A stretch of 64,000 nucleotides of DNA from Pseudomonas sp. PDM04 (lineage in GTDB: Bacteria > Pseudomonadota > Gammaproteobacteria > Pseudomonadales > Pseudomonadaceae): contig NZ_JACVAI010000007.1 in NCBI RefSeq assembly GCF_014851765.1, forward strand, positions 356,862-420,861. The letters run 5' to 3'. The notes under the pieces were generated by a model. It worked only from the letters and a program-made list of their open reading frames with translations. It had not been told where the DNA came from and did not search any database. The translations under genes were made by a program, and so were the position numbers. Of this stretch, positions 9,200 to 17,938 are shown in pieces. Every line of letters starts with the position of its first letter. Position 1 is the first letter of the stretch.

Positions 9200-10483
9200 A
9201 TGACTGTTCAGAGCTTATGGGCGGCCACCGCCCAACCGGCACCTGCGCTGCAATCCCTGGAAGGCGAGCGGCAGTGCGACGTGGTGATCATCGGTGCGGG
9301 TTACACCGGCCTCTCGGCAGCCCATCACATCGCCCGCAGTGGTCGCGAGCCCCTCATCGTCGAGGCCAATACCTTGGCCTGGGGCGCCAGCGGACGTAAT
9401 GGCGGCGTGGTGTCACCGAAGTTCCGGGTGGGCTTTCCCACGCTCATGTCGCGCTTTGGCCGCGACACGGCGTTGCAGATGTACCACACCGGTTATGCCG
9501 CAGTGGACAGCCTGGTGGAGATGGTCGAAACCCTTGGCCTGACCGGTGCCGAGTTGCACCTGGGCGGGCATATCGCTGCGGCGCACAACGTCCACGCGCT
9601 GGGTGCGCTGGGGTCGACTGCGGACTGGATCAAGCGTGAAACCGGCGGTACGTCATCACGCATGATCTCGGCCGAGCAGGTTCGGGAAATGACCGGCTCG
9701 ACGATCTTCGCCGGCGGCCTGCTGACCCCCAAGGCCGGCGGTATCCACCCTTTGAATTACGCGCGCGGCATGGCGCGTCACCTGGTCGAGCATGGCGTGA
9801 AAATGTTCATCAACAGCCCGGCCGAGCAAGTGCGTCATGAAGGCGGCCGGGTGATCGTGCAGACGCCGCAAGGGCGGGTCAGTGCCCGGCAGGTGATCTA
9901 CGCCACCAACGGTTATTCCGATCAGACCCGAGCCACCGATACCTTGCATCGACGGTTGATTCCGTTTCGCAGCGCAATCATCGCCACGCAACCCCTGCCG
10001 CCGGACATCCTCGCCGCGATCCTGCCGGGCGGGCAGGTGTGTGGCGACACCAAGCGCATGTTGCGCTGGTTTCGGGTCATCGGCGATCGCCTGATTTTCG
10101 GCGGTCGTGGCGCGTTCGGCAAAGGCGATTCACAAAGCGCGTTCGACGCGTTGCAGCGCAGCATGGGCGATGTGTTCCCGAGCCTGCGCGACCAGCCCAT
10201 CGCCTATCGCTGGTCGGGCCTGGTGGCCATGACCCTGGATTACCTTCCCCATGCCGGGCAGCTCGATGAGCGCAGCTACTACGCCATCGGCTACAACGGT
10301 GGCGGCGTCGCGATGTCGACCTGGATGGGCAAGCAACTGGCCGCCATGACGGCGGGCGAGAAGGTCGAGCTCGGCTTGCTCGCGGGCGAGCATTTCAACC
10401 CCATTCCTCTGCATGCCTTCCGGGCGCCGGGCGTTCGCCTGGCGGCGGGCTGGCAGCAATTTCTAGACATCATCGGCCGATGA
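9200..10483 (+). CDS. DAO-type FAD-dependent amine oxidoreductase (PuuB/gamma-glutamylputrescine oxidase-like)
   Basis: 427 residues from MTVQSLWAATAQPAP. ATG 9200 is preferred to the TTG at 9182 because gagaggc lies just before it. The FAD motif VIIGAGYTGLSAAHHIARSG sits near residue 30, and the C-terminal IGYNGGGVAMSTWMGKQLA closes the DAO fold. The family oxidises secondary or primary amines, for example gamma-glutamylputrescine. With gabT, gabD and a Pot-like importer nearby, a role in polyamine or related amine breakdown is likely. It lies 60 bp after the HAD gene and 15 bp before the cupin gene. Confidence 0.83.
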   Translation: MTVQSLWAATAQPAPALQSLEGERQCDVVIIGAGYTGLSAAHHIARSGREPLIVEANTLAWGASGRNGGVVSPKFRVGFPTLMSRFGRDTALQMYHTGYAAVDSLVEMVETLGLTGAELHLGGHIAAAHNVHALGALGSTADWIKRETGGTSSRMISAEQVREMTGSTIFAGGLLTPKAGGIHPLNYARGMARHLVEHGVKMFINSPAEQVRHEGGRVIVQTPQGRVSARQVIYATNGYSDQTRATDTLHRRLIPFRSAIIATQPLPPDILAAILPGGQVCGDTKRMLRWFRVIGDRLIFGGRGAFGKGDSQSAFDALQRSMGDVFPSLRDQPIAYRWSGLVAMTLDYLPHAGQLDERSYYAIGYNGGGVAMSTWMGKQLAAMTAGEKVELGLLAGEHFNPIPLHAFRAPGVRLAAGWQQFLDIIGR

Positions 10484-10498
10484 GCGAGCGTTAAGCGT

Positions 10499-11209
10499 AT
10501 GCCACCGATTCTGCATTACTCCCACCCCCACACTGATCGTCAATTGCCCTGCGCCGCGTTCGCCCTGCAGGGCGATCCACTGGCGGCCGGGCGGGTCATC
10601 AACTTCCACGACCCCGTTCAGGGCTATGCCGCCGGCAGCAGTGTCAGCACCGGTGCGAACCTGCTGATTGAGGCATTCCCCTGGGTTGAACTGGGTGTGG
10701 TTGAAGCCGGAGAACTGCGTTTGCAGGGGGAGGGTTTCGACCTGCAACTGACGGCGGGGGATTGCTTCGTCGTGCCCCGTGGCGTCCGTGTGCGCTGGCA
10801 ACATCACGGCCAATTGCGCCGGCTGTTCATGGCGTTTCCGGGGCTTTCAGCCTCCACGCAAATGCCCGGCCGTCCCCTCAGGATCGACCTGTCCCAGCCG
10901 CTTGCGCCCGCAAGCCCGCCGGCAGCCAGTGTGCTGTTGACCGCGACACCCAGGGCCTGGAGTGAAACCCTGTTCAGCGCCGGTCACCTGCGTATCGGGC
11001 TGTGGCAATGCGAGGCGTACGCTCGCCAGCAGGTCGAGCCCGGTTACAGCGAGCTGATGTTTATCCTCGAAGGCTCGGTGACGCTGCAGGCTGAACAGGG
11101 CGACCGCCATCATGTGCGGGCGGGAGAAACGGTGATCGTACCGAAGGGCGCCACCAACGCGTGGGTCAGCGAGGAGACCGTGCGCAAGGTGTTCTGCATC
11201 TTGTCGTGA
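10499..11209 (+). CDS. Bicupin-domain protein
   Basis: 236 residues with two cupin halves. The first (about 55-115) has LGVVEAGELRLQGEGFDLQLTAGDCFVVPRG, described here as a beta-barrel with conserved glycines. The second (about 165-230) has YSELMFILEGSVTL and GETVIVPKGATNAW. Cytoplasmic bicupins of this kind bind metal or sense small ligands, and some are ureidoglycine-type hydrolases. It is the last gene of the HAD-oxidase-cupin operon and is followed by a strong hairpin terminator. Its function is not identifiable from sequence. Confidence 0.75.
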   Translation: MPPILHYSHPHTDRQLPCAAFALQGDPLAAGRVINFHDPVQGYAAGSSVSTGANLLIEAFPWVELGVVEAGELRLQGEGFDLQLTAGDCFVVPRGVRVRWQHHGQLRRLFMAFPGLSASTQMPGRPLRIDLSQPLAPASPPAASVLLTATPRAWSETLFSAGHLRIGLWQCEAYARQQVEPGYSELMFILEGSVTLQAEQGDRHHVRAGETVIVPKGATNAWVSEETVRKVFCILS

Positions 11210-11240
11210 GTTCGGCAAAGGCGCTTGAGGATTCATCCGA

Positions 11241-11294
11241 CCTGCAGCGGTGCGGTTGGCCAACGACAGGGCCCGCCGCACCGCTGCAGGTTTT
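11241..11294 (+). terminator. Bidirectional intrinsic terminator between cupin and Lrp genes
   Basis: Two perfect 15-bp arms (11241-11255 and 11276-11290) flank a 20-nt loop and are followed by TTTT at 11291 on the plus strand. It sits between two convergent genes and can end transcription from both. Confidence 0.85.
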
Positions 11295-11297
11295 GTT

Positions 11298-11789
11298 TCA
11301 GACCGCCCGAACGAGGCTGCGCAACGGCACGGTGCTCTTGACCACGGGGGATTTGATCACGATGTAGCTGAAGTACTTCTCGATGCCGATGTTCTTGTCG
11401 AGGATCGATTCCATCAGTTCCTGGTAGTGCTGAATGCTGCTGCACAGGAAGCGCACCAGGTAGTCGTAGCCGCCACTGATCAAGTGGCACTCCAGCACTT
11501 CGTCGATGTTGCGGATGCTCGATTCGAACTTCACGAAGTCGGCACGCTTGTGGTCCGAGAGGGTCATTTCGGTGAACACGGTCACCGAATTGGCGAACTT
11601 GGCCAGATTGACGTGGGCCTCATAGCCGCTGATGTAGCCGGCGGCCTCCAGGCGTTTGACGCGTTGCAGGCAAGGGCTGGGCGACAGGCCAACGGCTTCG
11701 GCGAGGCTGACATTGGTCATGCGCCCGTCCTTCTGCAATTGGACCAGGATGTTGATGTCGATTCGGTCGAGCTTGGTTGCAGCGTCCAT
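11298..11789 (-). CDS. Lrp/AsnC-family regulator
   Basis: 163 residues. N-terminal helix-turn-helix (LDRIDINILVQLQKDGRM followed by LAEAVGLSPSPCLQRVKRLE), then the ligand-binding RAM domain with HLISGGYDYLVRFLC. This family binds amino acids or their derivatives and forms octamers or dimers. It lies 38 bp downstream of the HAD-like gene on the same strand and near gabT, so control of the surrounding amine genes is plausible but not shown. Confidence 0.85.
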   Translation of the reverse strand: MDAATKLDRIDINILVQLQKDGRMTNVSLAEAVGLSPSPCLQRVKRLEAAGYISGYEAHVNLAKFANSVTVFTEMTLSDHKRADFVKFESSIRNIDEVLECHLISGGYDYLVRFLCSSIQHYQELMESILDKNIGIEKYFSYIVIKSPVVKSTVPLRSLVRAV

Positions 11790-11827
11790 TGATCAGTCCT
11801 CGCAATATCAAATCAGGGCCGTCGTCC

Positions 11828-12514
11828 TCAGGCGTGCAATGCCCTTTGATGGGCATGGGCCAGGTCAGCGAGGCTGGCGTATTCACAGCGCTTGCCGTCC
11901 ATTGCCTGAGGCGAATGGTTCCACGGCTGGTCATGGCCGCGACGGAGTGTGCAGACCGGAAAATCCACCCGCTGATTCCACGGGTCATCGCTTTCCGTGC
12001 TGCGCACCGGTAACAGTTGCGAACGCTCCAGCCCCAGGCGATGCAACTCGCTTTCCAGGCTGTTGTGCCAATCCTCGTCGCTGGGTTCGACAATCGCATC
12101 GAATTCGACCGGCAGGCGACGGGCCAGGGCAAGTACATCGATACCCTGGGGTGGGGCGATCAGTATCAAACGGTAGAACTTGCCCAGGTACTGAAGGGCA
12201 CCGGGAGCATCTTCGAAAATGGGCCACAGGGAAGAAGAGCTACTGAATGCCACACTTTCATCCCAGCCCGGAATGATTTGCAATTGTTGCGCCACACGTT
12301 GGTAGAGCTGGCCTTGAAAAGCCGTTGCGCTGATCTGCGGCGCCTGGCTGGCAAGCTCCTGCGCCACTTGTCGGTAAGCGCTGAGCAGCTGCGCGTCGCT
12401 GGCGCTGGTTTCACTCTGCACTGCCAGCGGTCGCAGGCCTTCGAGAATGCCCCGTTCGCGGTCAACCAGCGTGCCGAAGGACAGGCCCAACGCCTTGTAA
12501 TGGGTGACTCTCAT
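11828..12514 (-). CDS. HAD-like protein lacking the catalytic residues (probable pseudoenzyme)
   Basis: 228 residues from MRVTHYKALGLSFGTLVDRERG, chosen because caggagcaactc precedes it; upstream in-frame ATGs lack a ribosome-binding site. It aligns end to end with the active HAD protein at 8435-9139, but motif I reads LGLSF-GTLVD instead of LTFDVVGTLID. The nucleophilic Asp and two residues are missing. Motif III Lys (EKPDPQ in the relative) is replaced around PSDEDWHNSLE, and the distal acidic motif is also altered. The reading frame is intact, so it is probably expressed. A binding or regulatory role is likely; hydrolase activity is not expected. Confidence 0.75.
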   Translation of the reverse strand: MRVTHYKALGLSFGTLVDRERGILEGLRPLAVQSETSASDAQLLSAYRQVAQELASQAPQISATAFQGQLYQRVAQQLQIIPGWDESVAFSSSSSLWPIFEDAPGALQYLGKFYRLILIAPPQGIDVLALARRLPVEFDAIVEPSDEDWHNSLESELHRLGLERSQLLPVRSTESDDPWNQRVDFPVCTLRRGHDQPWNHSPQAMDGKRCEYASLADLAHAHQRALHA

Positions 12515-12562
12515 GAGTTGCTCCTGAGTAGGCCATGCCGGTTCCATCATGATTCGGCCCAC

Positions 12563-12591
12563 GGCCCGACACTGCCAGGGCAGGTCGGGCC
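12563..12591 (-). terminator. Hairpin downstream of gabT
   Basis: Inverted 8-bp arms ggcccgac (12563-12570) and gtcgggcc (12584-12591) enclose a loop that can pair further. It lies 20 bp after the gabT stop. There is no T run, so it may be a rho-aided or processing hairpin. Confidence 0.55.
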
Positions 12592-12611
12592 GGGTGTTAC
12601 CGTCAGCGCGT

Positions 12612-13901
12612 TCAGCAGGCGGCGGCCAACGCTTTTTCGAGCATCTGCAAGGCTTCTGCCACTTGCTCCGGCGTGGTCACCAGCGGCGCGAGGAACCGCA
12701 CCACGTTGCGATGCACACCGCATTTGATCACCAGCAAACCGGCCTGACGGGCTTCATCGATGACCTTTTGCGCCAGTGCCGCATCCGGACTGTGAGCGGC
12801 ATCGTCGGCGACCATTTCAATCGCCTGCATGAAGCCCAGGCCGCGCACGTCCCCGATCCTCGGGTAACGTTTCTGCAGGGCCAGCAACTCGTCATGCAGT
12901 TGAGTGGCCAGTGTCTCGCCCTGAGCCAGCAGATCCTGCTCTTCGAACAGGTCCAGTACGGCCAGCGCTGCGGCACAAGCGACTGCGTTGCCGCCGTACG
13001 TGCCGCCCAGGCCACCCGGGGTCGGCGCGTCCATGATCTCGGCGCGACCGACCACGCCGGACAGCGGCATGCCACCGGCCAGGCTCTTGGCGACGGTCAC
13101 CAGGTCGGGCTGAATGTCGGCATGCTGGAAACCGAACATTGTGCCGGTCCGTCCAAAACCCGCCTGGATCTCATCGAGGATCAGCACGATGCCGTGCTGG
13201 GTGCAGCGGGCACGCAAGGCTTGCAGGAATTCCCTGGGCGCCGCCAGGAAGCCGCCATCGCCCTGGACCGGTTCGATGATGATCGCGGCGACCCGATCCG
13301 GCGCGACGTCGGTGGCGAACAGCTCATCCAGCTCGGCCAGCGCGTCATCGCTGCTGACACCGCGATAGGCGTTGGGGTAGGTGGCGTGATAGATCTCGGC
13401 GGGGAAGGGGCCGAAGTTCTGCTTGTAGGGCTGGCTCATGCCCGTCAGGGTCACGCCCAGCAGGGTGCGGCCGTGGAACCCGCCGCGGAAGGAAATCACC
13501 GCCGTGCGGTTGGTGTAGCCACGGGCGATCTTTACCGCGTTCTCGACGGCTTCGGCGCCGGAGGTGAACAACACGCTTTTGTAGTGGGCGTCGCCGCCGA
13601 CCAGTTTGTTCAGGCGGGCGGCCACTTGAATGTAGTTTTCGTAGGCCACCACCTGGAAGCTGGCGTGGGAGATCTCGCCCACCTGGCGACGCACGGCCTC
13701 GACCACTTTCGGATGGTTATGGCCGACGTTGAGCACGCCAATGCCGCCGACGAAATCCAGATAGCGCTTGCCGTCGACATCCCACAGTTCGGCCCCCTGC
13801 GCGCGCGCCGCGACCACCGGGTGGGCGGTGGCGATGCCACGCGGTACATGCTGTTCGCGCAGGGCCAGCAGACGTTGGTTTTCAGTCAGTGCAGAATTCA
13901 T
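12612..13901 (-). CDS. gabT: 4-aminobutyrate (GABA) aminotransferase
   Basis: 429 residues of the class-III PLP aminotransferase family. Seen are YLDFVGGIGVLNVGHNHPKV near the N-terminus, the pyridine-binding ILDEIQAGFGRTGTMFGFQHADIQPD, and the Schiff-base Lys in TVAKSLAGGMPLSG. Length and motifs match GabT, which converts GABA and 2-oxoglutarate to succinate semialdehyde and glutamate. gabD lies 1.5 kb away on the same strand with a Pot-like ATPase gene between them. A broader specificity for omega-amino acids is possible. Confidence 0.9.
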   Translation of the reverse strand: MNSALTENQRLLALREQHVPRGIATAHPVVAARAQGAELWDVDGKRYLDFVGGIGVLNVGHNHPKVVEAVRRQVGEISHASFQVVAYENYIQVAARLNKLVGGDAHYKSVLFTSGAEAVENAVKIARGYTNRTAVISFRGGFHGRTLLGVTLTGMSQPYKQNFGPFPAEIYHATYPNAYRGVSSDDALAELDELFATDVAPDRVAAIIIEPVQGDGGFLAAPREFLQALRARCTQHGIVLILDEIQAGFGRTGTMFGFQHADIQPDLVTVAKSLAGGMPLSGVVGRAEIMDAPTPGGLGGTYGGNAVACAAALAVLDLFEEQDLLAQGETLATQLHDELLALQKRYPRIGDVRGLGFMQAIEMVADDAAHSPDAALAQKVIDEARQAGLLVIKCGVHRNVVRFLAPLVTTPEQVAEALQMLEKALAAAC

Positions 13902-14075
13902 CTCGATCTCCGTGAACGCCGAAGGTGGCGGGTGATGTCATCAGGATAAGGATTGCCCGGAACCACAAGCGCTGAACTTGGGGTGCCGGGCGCTGTGATC
14001 GACTGTTTTGCAGGGGTGTGACGAAATATTTCGCTGCGCCGGGCGCCGGGTATCGTTTGCCCCGGAAACGACATC

Positions 14076-14146
14076 GGCCCGTGGCAGAGCGGTTGGTCGG
14101 CGTGACCCTGGATTGCTGATGCCGACCAACCGTGCTGCTACGGGCC
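14076..14146. repeat. Long inverted repeat downstream of the Pot-like ATPase gene
   Basis: Two 26-nt arms (14076-14101 and 14121-14146) pair with only a few mismatches around a 19-nt loop. The left flank tgccccggaaacg (about 14058-14070) also occurs beside the second long hairpin at 17046-17058. This suggests one repeat family. It begins 18 bp after the ATPase gene's stop, so it may also act as a terminator or 3'-end stabiliser. Confidence 0.7.
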
Positions 14147-14163
14147 GAAGTGTTGCGGATGAA

Positions 14164-15252
14164 TCAGACCCCGGCGCGGGGGACGACGATGGTGTCTTCC
14201 GGGTGCAGGCGCATCATCATCGGTGCGCCAATGGGCGGCAGGTTGAGGTTGCCTTCGTGATGGCTGGGTTGGCGCAGGCTGACCGTTGGCCCGCCTTCGA
14301 GGTCGACGAACACCTTCAGGCTTTCGCCCTGGAAAACGATGTCGGCCACGCGGCCACGCAGGCGGTTCCACTCCGGTCCCGAGCTGCCGTTGTCCAGCAG
14401 CAGTTTTTCCGATTGCAGGGCCAGGAACACGTCGCCGGACGTCGGCACCGGGCGCGTCGTGCGCAGGGTCGTGGCGCCCAGCGTCAAGCCGTTGTCCGAA
14501 CCGCGTTGCAGCGGCACCAGGGTGCTTTCGCCAATGAAGCTGGCGACGAAATCGTCAGCCGGGTGATCGTGCAGGCGACGCGGTGTATCGACCTGCACCA
14601 ACTGACCGCCGCGCATGATCGCGATACGGTCGCTCATGGTCAGGGCTTCGCGCTGGTCGTGGGTCACGTAGATCATGGTGGCGCCCAGGCGCTTGTGCAG
14701 GGCACGCAATTCAATCTGCATGATTTCACGCAGTTGCTTGTCCAGGGCCGACAGCGGTTCGTCCATCAGGATCAGCTTGGGTTCGAAGACAATGGCGCGG
14801 GCCAGGGCCACGCGCTGACGCTGACCGCCGGACAGCGCGGCGATGTTGCGGTCTTCATACCCCGACAGCTCCACGGTCGCCAGGGCGCTCTTGACCCGGT
14901 CGCGGCTTTTGCTCGCGCTTTCGCCACGGGCACGCAGTGGAAAGGCCACGTTCTCGCCGACGGTCATGTGCGGGAACAGCGCGTAGTTCTGAAACACCAC
15001 GCCGATTTCACGCTTGTGCGGCGGCATCAGGGTGACGTCGCGTTCGCCAAATAAAATGCTGCCTGAGCTGACCCGGATGAAACCGCCCAGGATGCTCAGC
15101 AAGGTGGTCTTGCCCGAGCCGGACGGGCCCAGCAATGACATGAATTCCCCGGCTTCGACCTTGAGGTCCACGTTGTTCAAAGCCTTGAGGTTGCCGTAGT
15201 GCTTGCACACTTTGTTAACGCTGACCGATTCAAAACCTTCAGTGAAATTCAT
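14164..15252 (-). CDS. ABC importer ATPase, PotA-type
   Basis: 362 residues. Walker A LLGPSGSGKTTLL near residue 41, Q-loop VVFQNYALFPHMTVGENVAFPL, signature LSGGQRQRVALARAI, Walker B LILMDEPLSALD and H-loop YVTHD are all present. A TOBE regulatory domain follows (from about residue 245). This is the motor of a polyamine/GABA/spermidine-type importer. The permease genes lie at 17144-18865 and a binding protein at 19191-20243, with gabD inserted between ATPase and permeases. A gagga ribosome-binding site precedes the ATG. Confidence 0.9.
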   Translation of the reverse strand: MNFTEGFESVSVNKVCKHYGNLKALNNVDLKVEAGEFMSLLGPSGSGKTTLLSILGGFIRVSSGSILFGERDVTLMPPHKREIGVVFQNYALFPHMTVGENVAFPLRARGESASKSRDRVKSALATVELSGYEDRNIAALSGGQRQRVALARAIVFEPKLILMDEPLSALDKQLREIMQIELRALHKRLGATMIYVTHDQREALTMSDRIAIMRGGQLVQVDTPRRLHDHPADDFVASFIGESTLVPLQRGSDNGLTLGATTLRTTRPVPTSGDVFLALQSEKLLLDNGSSGPEWNRLRGRVADIVFQGESLKVFVDLEGGPTVSLRQPSHHEGNLNLPPIGAPMMMRLHPEDTIVVPRAGV

Positions 15253-15411
15253 GAAGCGTCGTCCTCTGTGGAACCAGGGATTGCCCGATAAGCCTGCTGG
15301 TTATCTGAACACAGGCGCGGGCCTGATTCGTGCCGTTTTGGGGCGCCGGGTCAACAGGATCTGCTGTCCGGCGCGAGTGGGGAGCTACAGGCTGCTTTGC
15401 GCCGGTGACGC

Positions 15412-16872
15412 TCAGCCCAGGCCGCCGATGTGCCAGGCCTTCACCTCGAGAAACTCGTCCAGGCCATACTTGGAACCTTCGCGGCCGGTGCCCGATTGCT
15501 TCATACCGCCGAAGGGCGCGACTTCCATGGAAATGATCCCGGTGTTGAGGCCGACCATGCCGAACTCCAGGCGCTCACCGACGCGCCAGGCGCGGCGCAT
15601 GTCCTGGGTGAAGTAATACGCGCCAAGGCCGTAGGGCGTGGCATTGGCCAGGGTCAGGGCTTCGGCCTCATCCTTGAAGCGGAACAGCGGGGCGACCGGG
15701 CCGAAGGTTTCTTCCGTGGCCAGCAGCATGTCGGCGTTGGCATCGCGCAGAACCGTGGGCTGCACATACAGCCCCTCGCCTTGAGGTGCACCGCCGATGG
15801 CGATGCTCGCGCCTTTCTCCAGGGCGTCGTTGATGTGTCGCGCCACTTTGTCCACGGCGGCGGCGTTGATCAGTGGCCCGATGGTGACGCCGCTTTGCAG
15901 GCCGTCGCCGACTTTCAACTCGGCCACGGCGGCGCTCAGGCGTTCGGCGAAACGGTCGTAAATGCCGTCCTGCACCAGGATGCGGTTGGCGCAAACGCAG
16001 GTCTGGCCGGCGTTACGGAATTTGCTCTGCATGACGCCGGCGATGGCCAGGTCAAGGTCGGCGTCGTCGAAGACAATGAACGGCGCGTTGCCGCCCAGTT
16101 CCAGGCTCAGGCGCTTGATAGTGGCGGCGCACTGGCTCATCAGCAACTGGCCGATCCGGGTGGAACCGGTGAACGACAGTTTGCGCACATCGGGGTGGGC
16201 GGTCATTTCGCCACCGACCCCGGCGGGCAGGCCGGTCAGGACGTTGAACACGCCGGCCGGGATGCCCGCGCGTTCAGCCAGTACCGCCAGCGCCAGGGCC
16301 GACAGCGGGGTCATCTCCGAGGGCTTGACCAATACCGTGCAACCGGCCGCCAGGGCGGGTGCGCACTTGCGGGTGATCATCGCATTGGGGAAGTTCCAGG
16401 GGGTGATGGCCGCGACCACGCCGATGGGTTGCTTGAGCACCAGAATGCGCCGGTCGGCGGCTGGCGAAGGGATCGTGTCGCCATAGATGCGCCGGGCTTC
16501 CTCGGCGAACCACTTGACGAAACTGGCGCCGTAGGCGATTTCGCCGCGGGACTCGGTCAGCGGTTTGCCTTGCTCGCTGGTCATGATCAGCGCCAGGTCT
16601 TCCTGGTTCTCCATGATCAGGTTGAACCACACCTCCAGGTAGCGCGCGCGTTCGGCGGCAGGCACTTCGCGCCAGGTGCCGAAGCGCGCCTGCGCCGCTT
16701 CGATCGCGCGGCGGGTTTCCGCGGCCTGCAAGGCCGGGACTCGGGCAATCACGCTGCCATCGGCGGGGTTGGTCACGTCGATCGTCGCGCCGTCATCGGC
16801 CTCGATCCAGGCGCCGTTGACGTAGGCGCGTTCGACAAGCAGGGAAGGGTCACGCAGTTGGTTTTTCAACAT
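15412..16872 (-). CDS. gabD: Succinate-semialdehyde dehydrogenase
   Basis: 486 residues from MLKNQLRDPSLLVERAYVNG at 16872. Longer in-frame extensions lack family similarity and overlap the hairpin region. Motifs are ITPWNFPNAMITRKCAPALAAG, catalytic Glu in LELGGNAPFIVFDDADLD, and catalytic Cys in FRNAGQTCVCANRI, which has the double-Cys form (C-x-C) typical of GabD. It oxidises succinate semialdehyde to succinate, the step after GabT. The C-terminus carries the EGSKYGLDEFLEVKAW pattern of GabD proteins. Confidence 0.9.
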   Translation of the reverse strand: MLKNQLRDPSLLVERAYVNGAWIEADDGATIDVTNPADGSVIARVPALQAAETRRAIEAAQARFGTWREVPAAERARYLEVWFNLIMENQEDLALIMTSEQGKPLTESRGEIAYGASFVKWFAEEARRIYGDTIPSPAADRRILVLKQPIGVVAAITPWNFPNAMITRKCAPALAAGCTVLVKPSEMTPLSALALAVLAERAGIPAGVFNVLTGLPAGVGGEMTAHPDVRKLSFTGSTRIGQLLMSQCAATIKRLSLELGGNAPFIVFDDADLDLAIAGVMQSKFRNAGQTCVCANRILVQDGIYDRFAERLSAAVAELKVGDGLQSGVTIGPLINAAAVDKVARHINDALEKGASIAIGGAPQGEGLYVQPTVLRDANADMLLATEETFGPVAPLFRFKDEAEALTLANATPYGLGAYYFTQDMRRAWRVGERLEFGMVGLNTGIISMEVAPFGGMKQSGTGREGSKYGLDEFLEVKAWHIGGLG

Positions 16873-17053
16873 GATCAGGGCCTTGAGGGTGCGAACGATG
16901 GGTCCATTGTAAAAAGCCCCGTCCAGTGGCCGATGCCGAGATGGGCCTGCGCACGGGTGATAGATGCTGAAATCAGGCGCATGACGGCAGGCTGTGCTGG
17001 CGCTGGAAATGACCGGGTGGCGTGTGATCGACAGGGACGGGACGATGCCCCGG

Positions 17054-17132
17054 AAACGCCTTTGCCCGCGAGTGCGGTACAGCCCGGACATTGAGGCTGT
17101 CCGGCGTACCGCCCAGGCGGGCAAAGGCGTTT
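17054..17132. repeat. Long hairpin downstream of the permease genes
   Basis: 16-nt arms 17054-17069 and 17117-17132 are perfect inverted copies, and a second inner pair (cccggaca, 17083-17090, with tgtccgg, 17098-17104) extends the stem. It begins 12 bp after the stop of the 17144-17938 permease gene. TTTTT follows the right arm on the plus strand only. It is related in its flank to the inverted repeat at 14076-14146. Confidence 0.7.
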
Positions 17133-17143
17133 TTGCGGAAGGT

Positions 17144-17938
17144 TTACTGCTTGTTGCGACCGGCGATCACCACCAGGATCAGGGAGGCCAGGATCAGGAT
17201 CGAGCTGATCGCGGCAATGGTCGGGTCGATCTCGTCACGCAGGGCCGTGAACATGCGTTTGGTCAGGGTCTGGTTGTCGCCGCCGGAGATGAACAGCGCC
17301 ACCACGGTTTCATCCAGCGAGGTGATGAAGGCGAACAGCGTGGCCGACACCACGCTCGGCTTGATCTGCGGCAGTGTCACGGCCATGAACGCGCGGAAGC
17401 GGTTCATGCCCAGGCTGCGCGCCACCATTTCCTGCGACATGTCGAAGTTACGCAAGCCGGCCAGCAGCGCGATGATCACGTAGGGCAGCGCGAGCATGAT
17501 GTGCGCCAGCACCAGCCCGGTCAGCGTGCTGATCAGACCGACCCGGGCATACACGAAGAACACGCCGGCGGCGATCAGGATGATCGGCACCATCATCGGC
17601 AGCAGCAGAATGATCTGCAGCGTGCGCACCACCTTCAGGCTCGAGTTGTTGATGGCGTAGGCGGCGGCCATGCCGATCGGCAGGCTGATCGCCATGGTGA
17701 AGAACGCCGTGATCAGGCTGACCCGTGCCGCCGACATCCACTCCACGCTGTTGAAGAACGCTTCGTACCAATGGAAGGACCATTGCTTGGGCGGGAATTG
17801 CAGGAAGCGGGCTTCGGAAAACGACATGGGCACCACGATCAGCACCGGGATGATCAGGTACAGCAGAATCACCGCCACCACCACGGTGAACAGCACGTGG
17901 GACAGGCGAAGGTGACGCAGGTTGGCAAGCAGGTTCAT
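17144..17938 (-). CDS. ABC importer permease, PotC/PotI-type
   Basis: 264 residues with six predicted membrane spans and the EAA cytoplasmic loop (about 150-200: LGMNRFRAFMAVTLPQIKPSV). This inner-membrane subunit pairs with the product of the adjacent upstream gene, whose stop codon directly abuts this ATG. Substrate class (polyamine or amino-acid amide) follows from the family only. Confidence 0.88.
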   Translation of the reverse strand: MNLLANLRHLRLSHVLFTVVVAVILLYLIIPVLIVVPMSFSEARFLQFPPKQWSFHWYEAFFNSVEWMSAARVSLITAFFTMAISLPIGMAAAYAINNSSLKVVRTLQIILLLPMMVPIILIAAGVFFVYARVGLISTLTGLVLAHIMLALPYVIIALLAGLRNFDMSQEMVARSLGMNRFRAFMAVTLPQIKPSVVSATLFAFITSLDETVVALFISGGDNQTLTKRMFTALRDEIDPTIAAISSILILASLILVVIAGRNKQ

